Source of the DNA: Cloacimonetes bacterium UBA6097 | GTDB lineage: Bacteria; Cloacimonadota; Cloacimonadia; Cloacimonadales; Cloacimonadaceae | Direction: 5' to 3' | Assembly (NCBI GenBank): GCA_002435865.1 | Contig: DIWV01000004.1 | Coordinates: 1-34,570 of the forward strand | DNA: 34,570 nt | Part shown: positions 17,783 through 25,930 of the stretch, one piece after another | How the letters are laid out: each line of letters starts with the position of its first letter | Numbering within the stretch: the first letter of the stretch is position 1 | Made by a program: the position numbers and the translations under genes | The notes under the pieces: model-generated | What the model was told of the DNA's origin: nothing | Database searches by the model: none | What the model saw: only the letters and a program-made list of their open reading frames with translations

Positions 17783-19504
17783 TTATTTGCCAATCCTTTT
17801 ATATTCACCCTGGATAAAATCTATCAATTTGCGCATATTCTTCTCAGAATAATCCTGTTTGATATCAAGCTCATGGAAAACTTCATCTGTTGTCAAATCA
17901 GACCCTTTTTCCAGGAAACTCTGGAACCTGCTGATGGTATCCATAGCATCATGCCTGTAATTCCTAAGAATCTGCCATGAATTAAAGACCGATAGGGCAC
18001 TCAGAAAACTGTAATGGGGTATGGCAAACAAGGTAAATTCCTGCATCCAGACAAGGCTTTGCCAATCTTCAAGGCCGGACCAGTCTACTCCGATGTCATA
18101 CTGCTTCCAGAGTGCCAGCATGGCTTTTCCCCTTTGCTCAGTAGTCCATTCAGGATGTGAATACAGTACCAGTTCAAAATTGTTCATCATCGACCAATAC
18201 AAAAGCTGCATTATATCGGTTTCATAAAGACTGCGGAATGCTTTCTTCAAATCCTGCTTGTCGGGATAAAATAAATCCCAGCCTATTGTGGAAAGATAGA
18301 CTAATGTCTGGGAAGCAAGTTCCCTAACCTGGACAGGTGTTACTAAAAACTGGTCCAGTGGATTGCGCAGCATCATTGAACTTTGCAAAATGTGCCCCAT
18401 CTCATGGAACAGCATTGTCATGTCTTTGTGCTGACCGGTGCAGCTCATCATGATGTTGCCGGCTCCCAAACTCGCAAGAACGGAAAAGAAATCACCCTTA
18501 AATTTATTGGGACGGTATTCCAAATCCAGCAGTCCCGTGTTATACATCTTATTCAGCAGAATTCCATATTCAAAACGCAGGTCATACAATATCGATATAG
18601 CTTTCTCCACAAGCTCATTTGTCGTTATGAAAGGATTAAGTGAAGATGTCTCCGGATCTGCCTCCAACTCCCAGGGGCGCAGGGTTTTGAGATTGAGCCT
18701 TTTTTGCCTCTGCTTCAGAAATTGCCTGACTACTGGCAGAATTACATTGCTGATAGAAGAGTGAATATCCTGAACTTGTGAAACAGTCAGCTTGCCATAA
18801 ATAGTTGAAGCAAGCGAGTATTCATAAAAACTAGAGTAGCCAAGTTCCTTTGCCAATCTGTGCCTTGCCTTGATTAATCTGTCCAGGATATCTTCAAAGT
18901 GTTGTTTGTTTTTCAGACAGCATTGCTGTCTTGCTCTCCAGATTGATTCCCTTTGTTCCGGTTCTGCCTTTATCAGAATGTGATTTATAATATTGAGCGG
19001 CTGTTCTTTACCGTCAATTTCAACTCTTACCTGATTATATGCCTGCTGATATTCTGCAACAATATCGTGTATTTCCAAGGCATGCTCATTTTCTATTTCA
19101 AAGTTTTGCATCTCTGCTGATTCAAAAAATTGGTTGATTTGCTTGTAGTTTTCCTGGTTTAGTTGTTTTCTGAGAGGATGGTCAAAATACATTTTAAGGA
19201 TAATTGCATTCCTCTTTTGAGCGGGAATCAGTACATCTCTGCTCAGGTTTTGCAGCAAAGTGAATGCTTCTTCATCCTCAGAATTTGCCAGAGTACGGAA
19301 ATAATACTCGGTATATTTCTCAGTAAGCATGGAAAATATTTCATTCGCCTGATACAGAATAGAGAGCAAATCCCTGGGCGTGTCAATCTGCTTATGCTCC
19401 AATTCATCAAATGCAGCAGAGACCTGATTCCAATCTGTTACATCAAAACCTTCGGGATAATAATAGGGAGTATGTTTCTCAAGCTTTTCTTTGGTAAGAA
19501 TCAT
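17783..19504 (-). CDS. M3 family zinc oligopeptidase (oligoendopeptidase F-like)
   Basis: 573 aa, no signal peptide, so probably cytoplasmic. The zinc site is HEMGH (His367, Glu368, His371) in MLFHEMGHILQSSMM, followed by an Arg-Glu-Leu-Ala-Ser-Gln segment about 25 residues later that probably holds the third ligand (Glu). The helical N-terminal half (LTEKYTEYYFRTLAN, LLQNLSRDVLIPAQKRN) fits the M3 fold. It differs from the PepA/Dcp-like M3 at 26974-29046 in the motif (HEMGH versus HEFGH) and in lacking that protein's N-terminal region. Role: trimming of short peptides. The stop is three bases from the permease stop on the other strand. GAGG precedes the start with a rather long spacing. Confidence 0.82.
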   Translation of the reverse strand: MILTKEKLEKHTPYYYPEGFDVTDWNQVSAAFDELEHKQIDTPRDLLSILYQANEIFSMLTEKYTEYYFRTLANSEDEEAFTLLQNLSRDVLIPAQKRNAIILKMYFDHPLRKQLNQENYKQINQFFESAEMQNFEIENEHALEIHDIVAEYQQAYNQVRVEIDGKEQPLNIINHILIKAEPEQRESIWRARQQCCLKNKQHFEDILDRLIKARHRLAKELGYSSFYEYSLASTIYGKLTVSQVQDIHSSISNVILPVVRQFLKQRQKRLNLKTLRPWELEADPETSSLNPFITTNELVEKAISILYDLRFEYGILLNKMYNTGLLDLEYRPNKFKGDFFSVLASLGAGNIMMSCTGQHKDMTMLFHEMGHILQSSMMLRNPLDQFLVTPVQVRELASQTLVYLSTIGWDLFYPDKQDLKKAFRSLYETDIMQLLYWSMMNNFELVLYSHPEWTTEQRGKAMLALWKQYDIGVDWSGLEDWQSLVWMQEFTLFAIPHYSFLSALSVFNSWQILRNYRHDAMDTISRFQSFLEKGSDLTTDEVFHELDIKQDYSEKNMRKLIDFIQGEYKRIGK

Positions 19505-19618
19505 TTGTCATATACCTCTCAGAACATCCTGCAACAAATATTACATGTGGCAAATCCCTGTCAATCAAAACACAATGTATTTGACAGAATAACTTCTATC
19601 TGCAAGGTAACGTTTCAT

Positions 19619-20422
19619 ATGATAAAATTACATCATTACTCCCAAACAAAGTTCACTGCCTTTCCTACAGAAAAGCAGATAAAGGCAATTATTGGTATGC
19701 TTAAAGCTCTGGAAGCTAATATATCTGATGCAGAGTATAGGAAACAACTGATACCTTCCATAAGTGAATGCCTGAAATGGAGTGCTTCTGAAGTGCAAAA
19801 GGATTTGCTTATTCTTGCTAAATTGGAAACTGATACTAATCCGCATGACGTCATAAAACTGATTACTCCAATTCTGCGTATTTACAAACAACATTACAAT
19901 GAGAATGATCCTGAAATCTACAGATTTGACGGTTTGGATAAAGAAACACTTCAAAATGTTCCGTATCCTCTGCATGTGATTGTGGATAATCTGCGTTCTG
20001 CCTACAATCTTGGTTCTATTTTCCGTACTGCTGAATGTGTAAAAGCTGCTCATCTTTACTTGTGTGGAATTACACCAATTCCGTCTGGTAGTGAGATACA
20101 GAAATCTTCCATGGGAACAGAAGAACACGTAAACTATTCAGTTTATGCAGATACAGAAGATGTAATTAAAATGATTAAGGAAAAGGGCATCCCTGTTATT
20201 GCATTGGAAACTGCTTCCAATGCCCGAAATATCTTTGATTACAAACCTGCTGCGCCTGTTGCAGTGATTCTTGGTAATGAAGCTTTGGGTATCGATGAAA
20301 AGATATTATTGCTTGCTGATGAAGTGCTCTATATCCCAATCTATGGCTGGAAAAACTCTCTTAATGTAAGCAATGCTTTTGCAGTTGCTGCTTATTGGCT
20401 TTCGGGAATTGTGTCTAAATAA
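19619..20422 (+). CDS. SpoU/TrmH-family RNA 2'-O-methyltransferase
   Basis: 267 aa. SAM-dependent ribose methyltransferase of the SPOUT class. Motif 1: VDNLRSAYNLGSIFRTAE (122-139) with Asn124 and Arg136. Motif 2: ILGNEALGI (Gly219, Asn220, Glu221). Motif 3: NSLNVSNAFAVAAY (Asn249, Ser251). The ~110-residue N-terminal part is helical and unassigned. The open frame runs upstream to 19163, but that part overlaps the M3 gene on the other strand; the ATG at 19619 with AAGG some ten bases before it is the sensible start. Target (tRNA or rRNA position) cannot be told. Its stop lies three bases from the feoA stop on the other strand. Confidence 0.85.
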   Translation: MIKLHHYSQTKFTAFPTEKQIKAIIGMLKALEANISDAEYRKQLIPSISECLKWSASEVQKDLLILAKLETDTNPHDVIKLITPILRIYKQHYNENDPEIYRFDGLDKETLQNVPYPLHVIVDNLRSAYNLGSIFRTAECVKAAHLYLCGITPIPSGSEIQKSSMGTEEHVNYSVYADTEDVIKMIKEKGIPVIALETASNARNIFDYKPAAPVAVILGNEALGIDEKILLLADEVLYIPIYGWKNSLNVSNAFAVAAYWLSGIVSK

Positions 20423-20425
20423 CAT

Positions 20426-20722
20426 TTAATCTGTTTTAACTTTAATTCTAAAAGCTATCCTGCGGTCCAAAACATAACGAGAATCTCCAACTGCTACAAC
20501 CATATTTGGCTCATCTTCTTCGTTCCGGAGTACCCTTACCTCTACTCCGGTGCTGAGTCCTCTTTCAACTGTTCTGTGATCATTGTTGCAGACAATTACT
20601 GCAGTACAATCTGTCTTCACTCCTGCCAGGTTATCGCAGGGTCCGTGATGGAGTTTTATTCTCCTGTGCCAGCCCAAACCTTTGCCCATTCTTCTGCCCA
20701 GATGCTTAAACAGATGCTGCAT
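20426..20722 (-). CDS. feoA: FeoA-type ferrous iron transport accessory protein
   Basis: 98 aa, cytoplasmic SH3-like partner of FeoB. The C-terminal two thirds fit FeoA: ERGLSTGVEVRVLRN, then GDSRYVLDRRIAFRIKV, matching the family's LGI-pG--V-V and R-AL-R--A--I-V pattern. The N-terminal ~25 residues (basic, GWHRRIKLHHGPCDNL) extend beyond the usual short form and contain His and Cys residues. The start overlaps the end of feoB by 17 bases, with GAGG nine bases upstream, so translation is probably coupled. The order feoB-feoA is the reverse of the common one. Confidence 0.8.
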   Translation of the reverse strand: MQHLFKHLGRRMGKGLGWHRRIKLHHGPCDNLAGVKTDCTAVIVCNNDHRTVERGLSTGVEVRVLRNEEDEPNMVVAVGDSRYVLDRRIAFRIKVKTD

Positions 20723-22853
20723 ATTTCTTTCCTCTTACCCATAAGATAAAATACTGTAGCACAAAGACAAACTGGATTATTCCCAGCCAGAAGACTGTCC
20801 TTCCGGGATTAACCCTGTATTGTGAAACCTGATAAAACAAAGTCGCTATCAGCCATGCCTGCAGCGTCAGAAACCCGAAGGCAAAGGTCATCCAGCCTTT
20901 ACCATGCTCTCTCCAGAGCATTGCCAAAGCTGCCGCACAGGGTGAATAGAGCAGAATGAAAAGCAGATAGGCAATTCCAGCCGAAGTTGTTTGGAAATGC
21001 TTCCTGATGGTAACGGACAGTTCTTCTTCATTGGATTTTTCGTACAAAGACTGCAAAGAACCGACAATCGCTTCCTTGGCAAATAAACCGCTCAGCAAAG
21101 CCACGCTGGCATGCCAGTTGCTGCTTTCAATACCCATTGGTTTAAAAGCAGGTGTTATAGCTTTTCCGGCAATCTCAAGCAGTGAAATCCGTTCCGATGT
21201 TGTATCTTTGGCAAACACAGGAATGTTTTTCACCGGTATGGTTATCATCTGTATGATATAAATCCCCGCAATGACAATCAATATAGTCTTTCCCGCCCTC
21301 AGGATAAAGTCTTTCAGCCTGTGCCAGGAGTGCATCATTATTCCATTGAAAGTCGGCAGATGATAAGCAGGCAATTCCATAACAAAGTCCGATGGTTGGG
21401 TTTTGAACAAAGTTTTCTTAAGCAGAAGTCCGGTCAGCATTGCCAATACAATCCCCGTCATATAAAGTCCAAAGACAACCAGATTAGCACCTTTTGTGAA
21501 GAAAATCATCGCCAGGAACGTATAAACAGGCAGCTTTGCTCCGCAGCTCATAAACGGAGTAAGCAGCGAAGTCATTATCCTGTCGCGTTTATTATCCAGT
21601 GTGCGGGTTGCCATAATCGCAGGAACAGTGCAGCCAAATCCCACCAACAGCGGAATAAAAGCTTTGCCGGGAAGACCGATTCTGCGCATGAATTTATCTG
21701 CTACAAAAGCTGCCCTGGACATATATCCCGAATCTTCCAACCAGGCTAAGCTCATAAAGATAAACAAAATAGGCGGTATAAAAGACGCTATTACCACCAA
21801 GCCACCGCCGATACCGTTAGTCAAAAAATCCGATATCCAGACAGGTAATGACAGAGCTTGTAAAGCTAATCCGAACTGACTTACCAATAACCATCCCAAA
21901 CCTTTGTTGATAAGCCCCACCAAAGGCTGACTGGCCCTGATGGTAAGTGAAAAAACAAGGAACATGACAAAGAAAAAGATAGGCAGTCCAAAGTAGCTAT
22001 TCAGGACGATTGTATCAATCCTGTCCGACCAGGTTTCCTGCCAGCCGGATTTCCTCTTGATTACATCAAGTATCAGACCGCGTATAATACTGTAACGGTC
22101 TTCGGCAATAACGTTTTTTATATTCTGGGCGCGGTGTTTTTCAATGGCTTTCGTAATATTATGCAGCCCATCCAATTCAGGATCAGTCAGTTGGGACACA
22201 TATTCTTCATCCTGCTCCAAAAGCTTTAATGCCAGCCACTTTTTATTGGTATTAAGCTTAAATTTATCAAATTCAAATTCATCTTCAATCACCTGCAATC
22301 CCGTCTCGACCACATCATCATATTTGATTTGCAGGTTGGGGGTACAATTATTACTCAAAGCTTCGTGTATTTCATTCTTAAGCAATTGTTCCGTATCTTT
22401 ATGGAATATTCTGAGTGGTACAACACTACAGCCAAGGTGCTTCTGCAAATGCCCAAGTTCAATTTTTACCTTATTCTGCTCTGCGATATCCAGCATTGTA
22501 AGTGTTATCAACATTGGGACTTTCATCTCTATCAGCTGCATTGTCAGGTACAGATTGCGTTCCAGATTGGAAGCATCGACAATGTTAATAAGTAAATCGG
22601 GATGATTTTGCAGAATGTAGTTGCGGGTGACTTTTTCATCTAATGTGTTGGCAGTGAGAGAATATATCCCGGGCAGGTCAATCACATCAATCTGCTTTCT
22701 CAGGTGCTTATATTTACCTTCCTTATGTTCTACTGTTACACCGGGCCAGTTGCCCACAGATTGTCTGCTACCCGTCAGAATATTGAAAACAGTAGTTTTC
22801 CCAACATTCGGATTGCCAATCAGGGCTATGGTATAATCGGGTTTTTGCATCAT
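20706..22853 (-). CDS. feoB: Ferrous iron transporter FeoB
   Basis: 715 aa. N-terminal GTPase domain: G1 GNPNVGKT (13-20), switch region VGNWPGVTVEHKEG, G3 DLPG (59-62), and a G4-like TMLD (119-122) where FeoB usually has NMxD. A helical linker (~165-265) leads to the membrane core, with Gate motifs SCGAKLPVYTFL and GFGCTVPAIMATR and the late YSPCAAALAMLWREHG. It imports Fe2+ across the inner membrane under low-oxygen conditions. The start follows the fur stop by three bases; a second ATG at 22850 is equally possible. The operon fur-feoB-feoA suggests iron-responsive control from the operator at 23319-23333. Confidence 0.93.
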   Translation of the reverse strand: MMQKPDYTIALIGNPNVGKTTVFNILTGSRQSVGNWPGVTVEHKEGKYKHLRKQIDVIDLPGIYSLTANTLDEKVTRNYILQNHPDLLINIVDASNLERNLYLTMQLIEMKVPMLITLTMLDIAEQNKVKIELGHLQKHLGCSVVPLRIFHKDTEQLLKNEIHEALSNNCTPNLQIKYDDVVETGLQVIEDEFEFDKFKLNTNKKWLALKLLEQDEEYVSQLTDPELDGLHNITKAIEKHRAQNIKNVIAEDRYSIIRGLILDVIKRKSGWQETWSDRIDTIVLNSYFGLPIFFFVMFLVFSLTIRASQPLVGLINKGLGWLLVSQFGLALQALSLPVWISDFLTNGIGGGLVVIASFIPPILFIFMSLAWLEDSGYMSRAAFVADKFMRRIGLPGKAFIPLLVGFGCTVPAIMATRTLDNKRDRIMTSLLTPFMSCGAKLPVYTFLAMIFFTKGANLVVFGLYMTGIVLAMLTGLLLKKTLFKTQPSDFVMELPAYHLPTFNGIMMHSWHRLKDFILRAGKTILIVIAGIYIIQMITIPVKNIPVFAKDTTSERISLLEIAGKAITPAFKPMGIESSNWHASVALLSGLFAKEAIVGSLQSLYEKSNEEELSVTIRKHFQTTSAGIAYLLFILLYSPCAAALAMLWREHGKGWMTFAFGFLTLQAWLIATLFYQVSQYRVNPGRTVFWLGIIQFVFVLQYFILWVRGKKYAASV

Positions 22854-22856
22854 ATT

Positions 22857-23303
22857 CTATTGAGACTCATTTGCATTATTGCGGCATTTCCAGCATATAC
22901 CACGAACTGTCAAATTCACTTCATCAATTTGGAAGTTTTGAGTTTTTGCCTCGGACTGCACAAGCTTCATTAAATCCTGTATATCGGTTTCTATTACAAG
23001 ACCACAGTTTTTGCAAACCCAATGAGAATGCCTGGGATGCCCATAGATGTGTTCATATTTATCCCTGCTTTCGCTGCGCACAGACCTTTGTATCAGGCCG
23101 GCTTCCACCATCAGAGGAATAGTCCTGTAAACAGTTGCGCGTGAAACGTCTTTGCTGACCTGATGAATCAGGTCGTAGAGATACTCCACATCAAAGTGTT
23201 CATGCAGTTTAAAGACAATTTCCAGAATCAGTTTACGGGCTTTCGTATATTTGAGTCCCTGCTTTTCCAGAAAGGCTTCAAAAATAATCTCATGCTCTTG
23301 CAT
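22857..23303 (-). CDS. fur: Fur-family metal-responsive repressor
   Basis: 148 aa. Winged-helix N-terminus with recognition helix DVSRATVYRTI (52-62). Metal-binding C-terminus: His-rich GHPRHSHWVC (His89, 92, 94) and two CxxC pairs, Cys97/Cys100 and Cys137/Cys140, the structural zinc site of Fur and its relatives. It heads the operon with feoB and feoA, which favours iron (Fur) over zinc or peroxide sensing (Zur, PerR), though sequence alone does not exclude those. GAGG lies close before the ATG. A TGAGAAT-type inverted repeat at its promoter points to autorepression. Confidence 0.9.
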   Translation of the reverse strand: MQEHEIIFEAFLEKQGLKYTKARKLILEIVFKLHEHFDVEYLYDLIHQVSKDVSRATVYRTIPLMVEAGLIQRSVRSESRDKYEHIYGHPRHSHWVCKNCGLVIETDIQDLMKLVQSEAKTQNFQIDEVNLTVRGICWKCRNNANESQ

Positions 23304-23318
23304 AACTTCCTCTCTTAT

Positions 23319-23333
23319 TGAGAATGAATCTCA
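23319..23333 (-). promoter_or_regulatory. Fur-box-like operator
   Basis: TGAGAATGAATCTCA is an imperfect 7-1-7 inverted repeat (TGAGA...TCTCA), close to the TGATAATNATTATCA Fur consensus. It lies 16 bases before the fur ATG and touches the predicted -10 box, where a bound repressor would block transcription. Confidence 0.65.
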
Positions 23334-23359
23334 TTTAACAGAAGCCGCTATACAGTCAA
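23332..23359 (-). promoter_or_regulatory. Predicted promoter of fur-feoB-feoA
   Basis: On the minus strand TTGACT (23359-23354), a 16-base spacer and TAAATG (23337-23332). The -35 box is strong and the -10 fair. The overlap with the Fur-like operator supports it. Confidence 0.45.
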
Positions 23360-23366
23360 GCTTTAT

Positions 23367-23477
23367 TCTTACCATTTTGATACAAAAGAGATTAACGGGA
23401 GATGCTAGGGTGATCTAAGGGTGCGACCCTTAGATCACCCTAGCATCTCCCGTACATATCCAAAAGATCGAATAAGG
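23367..23477. repeat. Long palindromic element, copy 4
   Basis: The most perfect copy: 27-bp arms 23395-23421 and 23427-23453 without mismatch, loop TGCGA (23422-23426). Compared with copies 1 and 3, GTAC becomes GCTA and ATAC becomes TCTAA in the left arm, and the right arm carries the matching changes. The right flank ATATCCAAA...GAATAAGGAAA is shared with copy 1. It lies between the fur promoter and korD, divergent genes, so it is not a plain terminator. Confidence 0.87.
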
Positions 23478-23576
23478 AAATAAAAAGGATATAATTCCAT
23501 ATTTTATAAGAAAAACCTTGAAAAAAAAAGCAGGTATTATAAAAAGACACAAAAGCTATATTTCAATGGAGGTATA

Positions 23577-23876
23577 ATGTCCAAGAAAGTCGAGAAAGAC
23601 CGAGTGGGCACGATATTTCGGGAAGAAGAAGCGCAAGAGAAGATGGAAGTTGAAGTAACTGAAGTCAAAGAACGCGGCGACAAAGATTCTCCCGTATTAA
23701 TTTATTATAACTGGTGCAAGAGATGCGGTATTTGTGTGGCATTTTGTCCAACCGGGTGTCTGGGCAGGAAACCTGATGGCTCTCCCTATGTTGCCAATCC
23801 GGAAAAGTGCATTCATTGTGAAACCTGTGACAGGTTATGTCCTGATTTTGCCATAACCGGTGCCAAGGACAAGTAA
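23577..23876 (+). CDS. korD: 2-oxoacid:ferredoxin oxidoreductase, delta subunit (2x[4Fe-4S] ferredoxin)
   Basis: 99 aa. Electron-carrying subunit with two CxxCxxCxxxC sets: Cys47/50/53/57 (CKRCGICVAFC) and Cys78/81/84/88 (CIHCETCDRLC), as in the bacterial ferredoxin fold; Cys61 is extra. The first ~40 residues are charged (Lys/Glu) and likely flexible. GGAGG sits five bases before the ATG. It is first in korDABC; ten bases separate it from korA, and korA's ribosome site covers its stop codon. It should pass electrons from the TPP site of the alpha-beta core to free ferredoxin. Confidence 0.88.
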   Translation: MSKKVEKDRVGTIFREEEAQEKMEVEVTEVKERGDKDSPVLIYYNWCKRCGICVAFCPTGCLGRKPDGSPYVANPEKCIHCETCDRLCPDFAITGAKDK

Positions 23877-23880
23877 GGAG
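23875..23880 (+). promoter_or_regulatory. Shine-Dalgarno site deciding the korA start
   Basis: AAGGAG overlaps the korD stop codon and sits six bases before the ATG at 23887. An in-frame ATG further upstream, at 23860 inside korD, has no such site. Confidence 0.65.
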
Positions 23881-23886
23881 AAGCTG

Positions 23887-25089
23887 ATGCCAACAAAAAT
23901 AAAGAAAATAGCCAAACCAGTTGAAGAAAAGCCGGTTACTCCTGCCAAAAGCGGACGCAAGATCCGCCTGATGCAGGGTAATGAAGCTGTTGCTTTGGGT
24001 GCTCTGGATGCCGGTGTAAATTTCTTTGCCGGATATCCGATTACTCCTTCAACAGAGATTGCTGAAATTTTAGCGTTGGAACTGCCTAAACGCGGTGGAG
24101 TCTTTATCCAGATGGAAGATGAGATAGCCAGTATCAGTGCTATAACCGGCGCTTCACTTGCCGGGGCAAAATCTCTAACAGCCACCAGTGGACCGGGATT
24201 TTCCCTGATGCAGGAAGGAATAGGTTTTGCTAAAATAACCGAGACTCCCTGTGTTGTAGTGAACGTTCAAAGAAACGGTCCCAGCACAGGAATGCCTACA
24301 AGTCCTGCCCAGGGCGACATTATGCAGTCAAGATGGGGTTCTCATGGTGATTCACCGGCAATCGTACTTTATCCTGATTCAGTAAAAGAAAGCTATGAAC
24401 TGACCATCAGAGCAGTAAATCTTGCAGAAAAATACAGGACTTGTGTTATACTCTTATTGGATGAAGTAATCGGGCATATGCGCGAAGCTGTGACCTTACC
24501 GGACATTGCCAATATCAGAATAGTCTCACGTATAAAACCTACTATTCCCAGGCATTGGTATAAACACTATGATGAGAACCAAAAGTATTTGTCGCCTTTA
24601 GCCAGTTTCGGTGAAGGTTACAGATATAATGTTACGGGACTTACTCATGACGCACTGGGTTTCCCGACCAATAAACCCAATGAAGCTAATGATATGATGG
24701 AACGATTACGCAAGAAGATTTCTTATAATATACGCGACCTGGTTCAGATAGAAAGCCGTGAAATGGAAGACGCTAAAATTGCAATATTCACAGCCGGAAT
24801 TACTGCCAGAGCTGCCAAATCTGCTGTTGCAGCCGCCAGGGCAGAAGGAATACCGGTTGGTTTACTGAGACCATTAACCATATGGCCATTCCCTGATGAT
24901 GCCGTCAGAAAAATGCTGCGGAATGTTGAAACTGTAATTGTTCCTGAGCTTAACCAGGGACAATTGATACACGAAATCAGACGTCTGACCAAAGATAAAC
25001 AAGACGGTAATCTAATTCCAATACAGCGCGCTAATGGTACGCTTATTACACCAAATGAAATCCTGCGTATAATCAGGGAGGTACATTAA
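23887..25089 (+). CDS. korA: 2-oxoacid:ferredoxin oxidoreductase, alpha subunit
   Basis: 400 aa. Pyrimidine-binding and domain-II part of the TPP enzyme. Clear family signature GYPITPSTEIAEILA near residue 50, then QMEDEIASISAITGASLAGAKSLTATSGPGFSLM and the later PTSPAQGDIMQSRWGSHGD. The C-terminal third (AKIAIFTAGITARAAKSAV, GLLRPLTIWPFPDDAVR) is the transketolase-C-like domain. The start at 23887 is preferred over 23860 because of the ribosome site. The sequence type matches 2-oxoglutarate or branched-chain KGOR/VOR enzymes rather than a fused pyruvate oxidoreductase; the exact 2-oxoacid is uncertain. It works as a complex with the three adjoining gene products. Confidence 0.88.
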   Translation: MPTKIKKIAKPVEEKPVTPAKSGRKIRLMQGNEAVALGALDAGVNFFAGYPITPSTEIAEILALELPKRGGVFIQMEDEIASISAITGASLAGAKSLTATSGPGFSLMQEGIGFAKITETPCVVVNVQRNGPSTGMPTSPAQGDIMQSRWGSHGDSPAIVLYPDSVKESYELTIRAVNLAEKYRTCVILLLDEVIGHMREAVTLPDIANIRIVSRIKPTIPRHWYKHYDENQKYLSPLASFGEGYRYNVTGLTHDALGFPTNKPNEANDMMERLRKKISYNIRDLVQIESREMEDAKIAIFTAGITARAAKSAVAAARAEGIPVGLLRPLTIWPFPDDAVRKMLRNVETVIVPELNQGQLIHEIRRLTKDKQDGNLIPIQRANGTLITPNEILRIIREVH

Positions 25090-25090
25090 A

Positions 25091-25930
25091 ATGGCTAATA
25101 TTCCGCAAAAAATCATACATGAATACCTCAGGCACGACAAGAAGTTTCCACATGTCTGGTGCGCAGGATGCAGTAACGGTATCGTTTTGGGCTCTATCAT
25201 CAGGGCAATCGCTGATATGCAGCTCAACCGGGATGATATTGTGATGGTTTCCGGTATAGGATGTTCTTCCAGAATGCCTGTTTACGTAGATTTTAATACT
25301 CTTCATACTTTGCATGGCAGGGCAATAGCTTATGCCACCGGAGTAAAGATGTTTAAGCCAAACCTCAAGGTTATAGTAATTACCGGAGACGGCGACTGTA
25401 CTGCAATTGGCGGTAATCACCTGATTCACGCTGCACGCAGAAACATTGATATAACCGTTATCCTGATAAATAACAACATTTATGGAATGACAGGAGGACA
25501 GGCAAGTCCTACCACTCCGCATGAAGCTATTGCAACAACAGCACCTTATGGAAACATTGAGCCGGACTTTGATATCTGCAACCTGGCAATGGGTGCCGGT
25601 GCTTCATTTGTAGCGCGCACAACTGCTTTTCATGCCATTGAAACCCAGAATTACGTTAAAGAAGCTATTAACCATAACGGCTTTTCCATGCTGGAAATTG
25701 TCAGTTCCTGCCCGGTTATCTATGGTAGACTAAATAAAAAAGGTAGTCCTGCTGATATGTTAAAGCACATGCGTGATAATTCTATCACATTAGCAGCCAA
25801 GGAAAAGCTTCCTAAAGAAAAGACGGAAGGTAAAATCATACGTGGAATTTTGAAACGTGATGAAAGAACCGAGTTTACTGATGCTTATGCCCAACTTGTG
25901 AAAAAAGTTATGGGAGGAAAGCATGAGTAA
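25091..25930 (+). CDS. korB: 2-oxoacid:ferredoxin oxidoreductase, beta subunit (TPP-binding)
   Basis: 279 aa. Binds thiamine diphosphate: GDGDCTAIGGNH...NNNIYGMTGGQ is the GDG-(X)n-N motif with its Mg/TPP ligands. WCAGCSNGIVLG near residue 20 and SGIGCSSRMPVYVDF near 55 are typical of the beta subunit and hold the conserved cysteines of KGOR-type enzymes. It catalyses decarboxylation of a 2-oxoacid to acyl-CoA with reduction of ferredoxin. It starts one base after the korA stop, with GGAGG about ten bases before, and overlaps korC by eight bases. Confidence 0.9.
   Translation: MANIPQKIIHEYLRHDKKFPHVWCAGCSNGIVLGSIIRAIADMQLNRDDIVMVSGIGCSSRMPVYVDFNTLHTLHGRAIAYATGVKMFKPNLKVIVITGDGDCTAIGGNHLIHAARRNIDITVILINNNIYGMTGGQASPTTPHEAIATTAPYGNIEPDFDICNLAMGAGASFVARTTAFHAIETQNYVKEAINHNGFSMLEIVSSCPVIYGRLNKKGSPADMLKHMRDNSITLAAKEKLPKEKTEGKIIRGILKRDERTEFTDAYAQLVKKVMGGKHE

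Noticed and set aside
19163..19618. N-terminal extension of the methyltransferase
   Set aside because: The region is antisense to the M3 peptidase gene; the ATG at 19619 gives a normal-length SpoU-type protein.
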